Source: Anaerosporobacter mobilis DSM 15930 (GTDB lineage Bacteria > Bacillota > Clostridia > Lachnospirales > Lachnospiraceae). From it: a stretch of 64,000 bases of DNA. Within the stretch, counting starts at the first letter, position 1, and each line of letters starts with the position of its first letter. Below the pieces are notes generated by a model. The model ran no database searches. It worked only from the letters and a program-made list of their open reading frames with translations, and was not told where the DNA came from. Both the position numbers and the translations under genes were made by a program. Below, piece by piece: positions 62,434-64,000 of the stretch. The DNA lies in NCBI RefSeq assembly GCF_900142955.1, contig NZ_FRCP01000008.1, positions 165,283 through 229,282 of the forward strand, given 5' to 3'.

Positions 62434-62729
62434 TTTTCCCTCCATATTAACCGCATTTACTATTACTAAAACTAACTTACTCATCTAAGTTTTAATATGA
62501 CTCTGCAGATAAGATATACCATATAATACCATATTTATTCACATGACACAATATTTTGGTATTTTTCCACAATCGAATAATATACGACTATTCAGAAATT
62601 AAGCCAATAAAAAGTAATTGTATATCAAAACATTCTCTGATAGAATAATTACAAACAAAATGTTTACGTGCTAGCGGGTGGAGTACCCTAAAATCCTAAT
62701 TAATAAGGTCTAATAGAAAGGAACTTCCT
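62434..62729. other. Divergent spacer between the CPBP and FabG-like genes
   Basis: AT-rich, no gene. Contains the plus-strand promoter at 62618-62646. Nothing else was recognised. Confidence 0.5.
62618..62646 (+). promoter_or_regulatory. Promoter of the FabG-like gene
   Basis: TTGTAT (62618-62623), 17 bp and TAGAAT (62641-62646), about 80 bp before the start codon. Confidence 0.55.
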
Positions 62730-63461
62730 ATGATTCCAAAATCCGTCATCGTTACTGGTGCCTCTCGGGGTATTGGTAAAGCGATTGCTATAGAGTTTGC
62801 CAAAGCTGGCTATAACGTTGCAATTAACTGCCATTCTAACGCTTCCTTATTAGATGCCGTTAAACTACAAGTTGAATCCCATGGGGTTTGTTGTATCTCT
62901 TATGTTGGTAATATTGGCGAGGAGGAACATGCCACGAGATTATGTGCTAGCGCCTTAGAGGCTTTTGGTCACATCGACGTTCTCATTAACAATGCAGGGA
63001 TATCCCATATTGGACTATTAAGTGATCTCTCTCTTGCCGAGTGGAATTCTATTGTAACTACCAACCTAACTTCTGTATTCCTATGCTCTAGATCCGTAAT
63101 CCCAAGTATGGTCCATCAAAAATCTGGCCGTATTGTTAACATATCTTCTGTATGGGGAATATCAGGAGCTTCTTGTGAGGTTGCTTATTCCGCAACAAAA
63201 GGTGGTATTAATTCCTTCACTAAGGCATTAGCCAAAGAACTTGCTCCAAGCAACATTCAAGTAAATGCAGTGGCCTGTGGCGCTATTGATACACAGATGA
63301 ACCAATTTCTCTCAAAGGAAGACAAAGAGGAATTAGAAGCTGAGATCCCTTCTGGCCGATTTGGTAAAGTTGAAGACGTGGCTGAGTTTGTTTATGCAAT
63401 TGCAACTGGCAACACATATCTAACAGGTCAGATCATTCCTTTTGATGGGGCCTGGCTATAA
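62730..63461 (+). CDS. Short-chain dehydrogenase/reductase, FabG-like
   Basis: A 243-residue NAD(P)H-dependent Rossmann enzyme. Cofactor motif TGASRGIGKAIA is near residue 8, NNAG near 87, the catalytic Ser in NISSVWG and YSATK (Tyr about 150, Lys about 154). It resembles 3-oxoacyl-ACP reductase but stands alone, outside a fatty-acid cluster, so another carbonyl substrate is possible. AAAGGA precedes the ATG. Confidence 0.92.
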   Translation: MIPKSVIVTGASRGIGKAIAIEFAKAGYNVAINCHSNASLLDAVKLQVESHGVCCISYVGNIGEEEHATRLCASALEAFGHIDVLINNAGISHIGLLSDLSLAEWNSIVTTNLTSVFLCSRSVIPSMVHQKSGRIVNISSVWGISGASCEVAYSATKGGINSFTKALAKELAPSNIQVNAVACGAIDTQMNQFLSKEDKEELEAEIPSGRFGKVEDVAEFVYAIATGNTYLTGQIIPFDGAWL

Positions 63462-63535
63462 CAACGTAAATAGCTGTTCCGAAACACTTTGGTTAACTTA
63501 AGTCAATTCTCAGATTATTCAATGAAATACAACAT

Positions 63536-63623
63536 AAAAAGACAATCTTTCAAATGTTTTATGTGTGGAGCACAGATATGTTATATCCGTGAATCCACAT
63601 AAAACCATGAAGATTGTCTTTTT
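63536..63623. terminator. Long bidirectional hairpin terminator
   Basis: Outer arms AAAAAGACAATCTT (63536-63549) and AAGATTGTCTTTTT (63610-63623) enclose a second stem (63557-63569/63594-63604) and a third (63571-63578/63584-63591, one mismatch). It lies between convergent genes and has A/T runs on both sides. Confidence 0.85.
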
Positions 63624-63709
63624 TATAGTGCTTTTGATATATTGTAAAAGTTTGGCTTAATCGATTACACCAATCAAACTCAAACTATCAACAATGGCCT
63701 GTATCTGTC

Positions 63710-64000
63710 TTAGCTAATCTTATCGATTAATGATACAACCGTATTGTTAATTGCCTCCGCATTATTGATGAAAACCACATCATTGATCTTTTTCTTCTTA
63801 ACAAGGTTAATAATATTTCCTTTATAATAGCGGTAATCAACTATATAGATATTCTTATAATGGTCAACAAGGAACGGTATCATGGCATTTCCATATGACT
63901 CTTTAATGACTACACAAGATTCATTACTAGCACTATTCTCATTCGTTATAACCGAATAAGGATTATCTCCCGCTACAAACGTACTGTACTTCGCGTTATC
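63710..64000 (-). CDS. C-terminal fragment of a DHHW-family protein (cut by window edge)
   Basis: An open frame of 96 codons runs from the right edge to a TAA at 63710-63712; its start lies outside the window. The residues VVIKESYGNAMIPFLVDHY, IYIVDYRYYKGNI and VVFINNAEAINN match the C-terminal part of DHHW proteins, relatives of AlgX/DltD-type SGNH hydrolases involved in acylating surface polymers. The family call is from memory of this motif set. No structural break was seen, so this is a window truncation, not a pseudogene. Confidence 0.75.
   Translation of the reverse strand, partial: DNAKYSTFVAGDNPYSVITNENSASNESCVVIKESYGNAMIPFLVDHYKNIYIVDYRYYKGNIINLVKKKKINDVVFINNAEAINNTVVSLIDKIS

Noticed and set aside
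1..64000. CRISPR arrays, insertion sequences, prophage and classical riboswitches (T-box, SAM, cobalamin)
   Set aside because: No regularly spaced direct repeats, transposase or phage genes, and no recognisable riboswitch cores were seen on reading both strands; a covariance-model scan would be needed to exclude small elements.

Overview
The window looks like chromosome of a low-GC, strictly anaerobic Firmicute, most likely a Lachnospiraceae/Clostridium-cluster-XIVa organism; [Clostridium] phytofermentans and its relatives are the best fit from memory. The reasons are a pyruvate:ferredoxin oxidoreductase, AT-rich spacers with many strong sigma-A promoters (17-bp spacing), a 4-cysteine zinc adenylate kinase, a KOW-domain protein between map and infA, an expanded L17 and Cache-domain chemoreceptors. 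No phage, IS element, integrase or CRISPR array was seen.

Layout. 1-8.5 kb: PFOR (nifJ), one tRNA-Gln(CUG) and two tandem paralogous chemoreceptors. 8.5-12 kb: truA and the ECF vitamin-transporter module ecfA1-ecfA2-ecfT. 12-13.5 kb: an unrecognised membrane-anchored protein. 13.6-31.4 kb: the complete S10-spc-alpha ribosomal supercluster, all on the minus strand, from rpsJ to rplQ. It has a strong promoter and long structured leader before rpsJ, a second strong promoter before rpmJ, and structured spacers before rplC, rpsH and rpsM. 31.9-37.8 kb: an RlmI-like methyltransferase, a plus-strand four-gene membrane-stress cluster matching Bacillus subtilis pspA-ydjG-ydjH-ydjI in order and content, and fba. 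38-45.3 kb: a lipoprotein and uvrB-uvrA, whose promoter carries a LexA-like box and whose 5' leader holds a 202-bp palindrome. 45.4-51.2 kb: a four-gene operon (polytopic membrane protein, hypB, an 893-residue iron-sulfur/flavin oxidoreductase, hypA) divergent from a FadR-type GntR regulator, with two matching TGGTNATACCA operators. 51.2-55.6 kb: the cell-wall hydrolase-activation cluster ftsE-ftsX-envC-like-ctpA. 55.8-62.5 kb: a CdaR/PucR-type regulator, a MsmK/UgpC-type sugar ABC ATPase, a YitT-family membrane protein, a divergent WecG/TagA-like protein, a LytR_C-domain protein and a CPBP protease. 62.7-64 kb: a FabG-like reductase and, cut by the right edge, the C-terminus of a probable DHHW-family protein.

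The most interesting units are the hypA/hypB operon with its regulator and twin operators, the PspA/SPFH stress cluster, and the long palindrome in the uvrB leader. Several starts are placed downstream of the longest reading frame because a Shine-Dalgarno sequence dictates it (rpoA, rpsK, rplX, rpmC, rplB, pspA, fba, uvrB and others).
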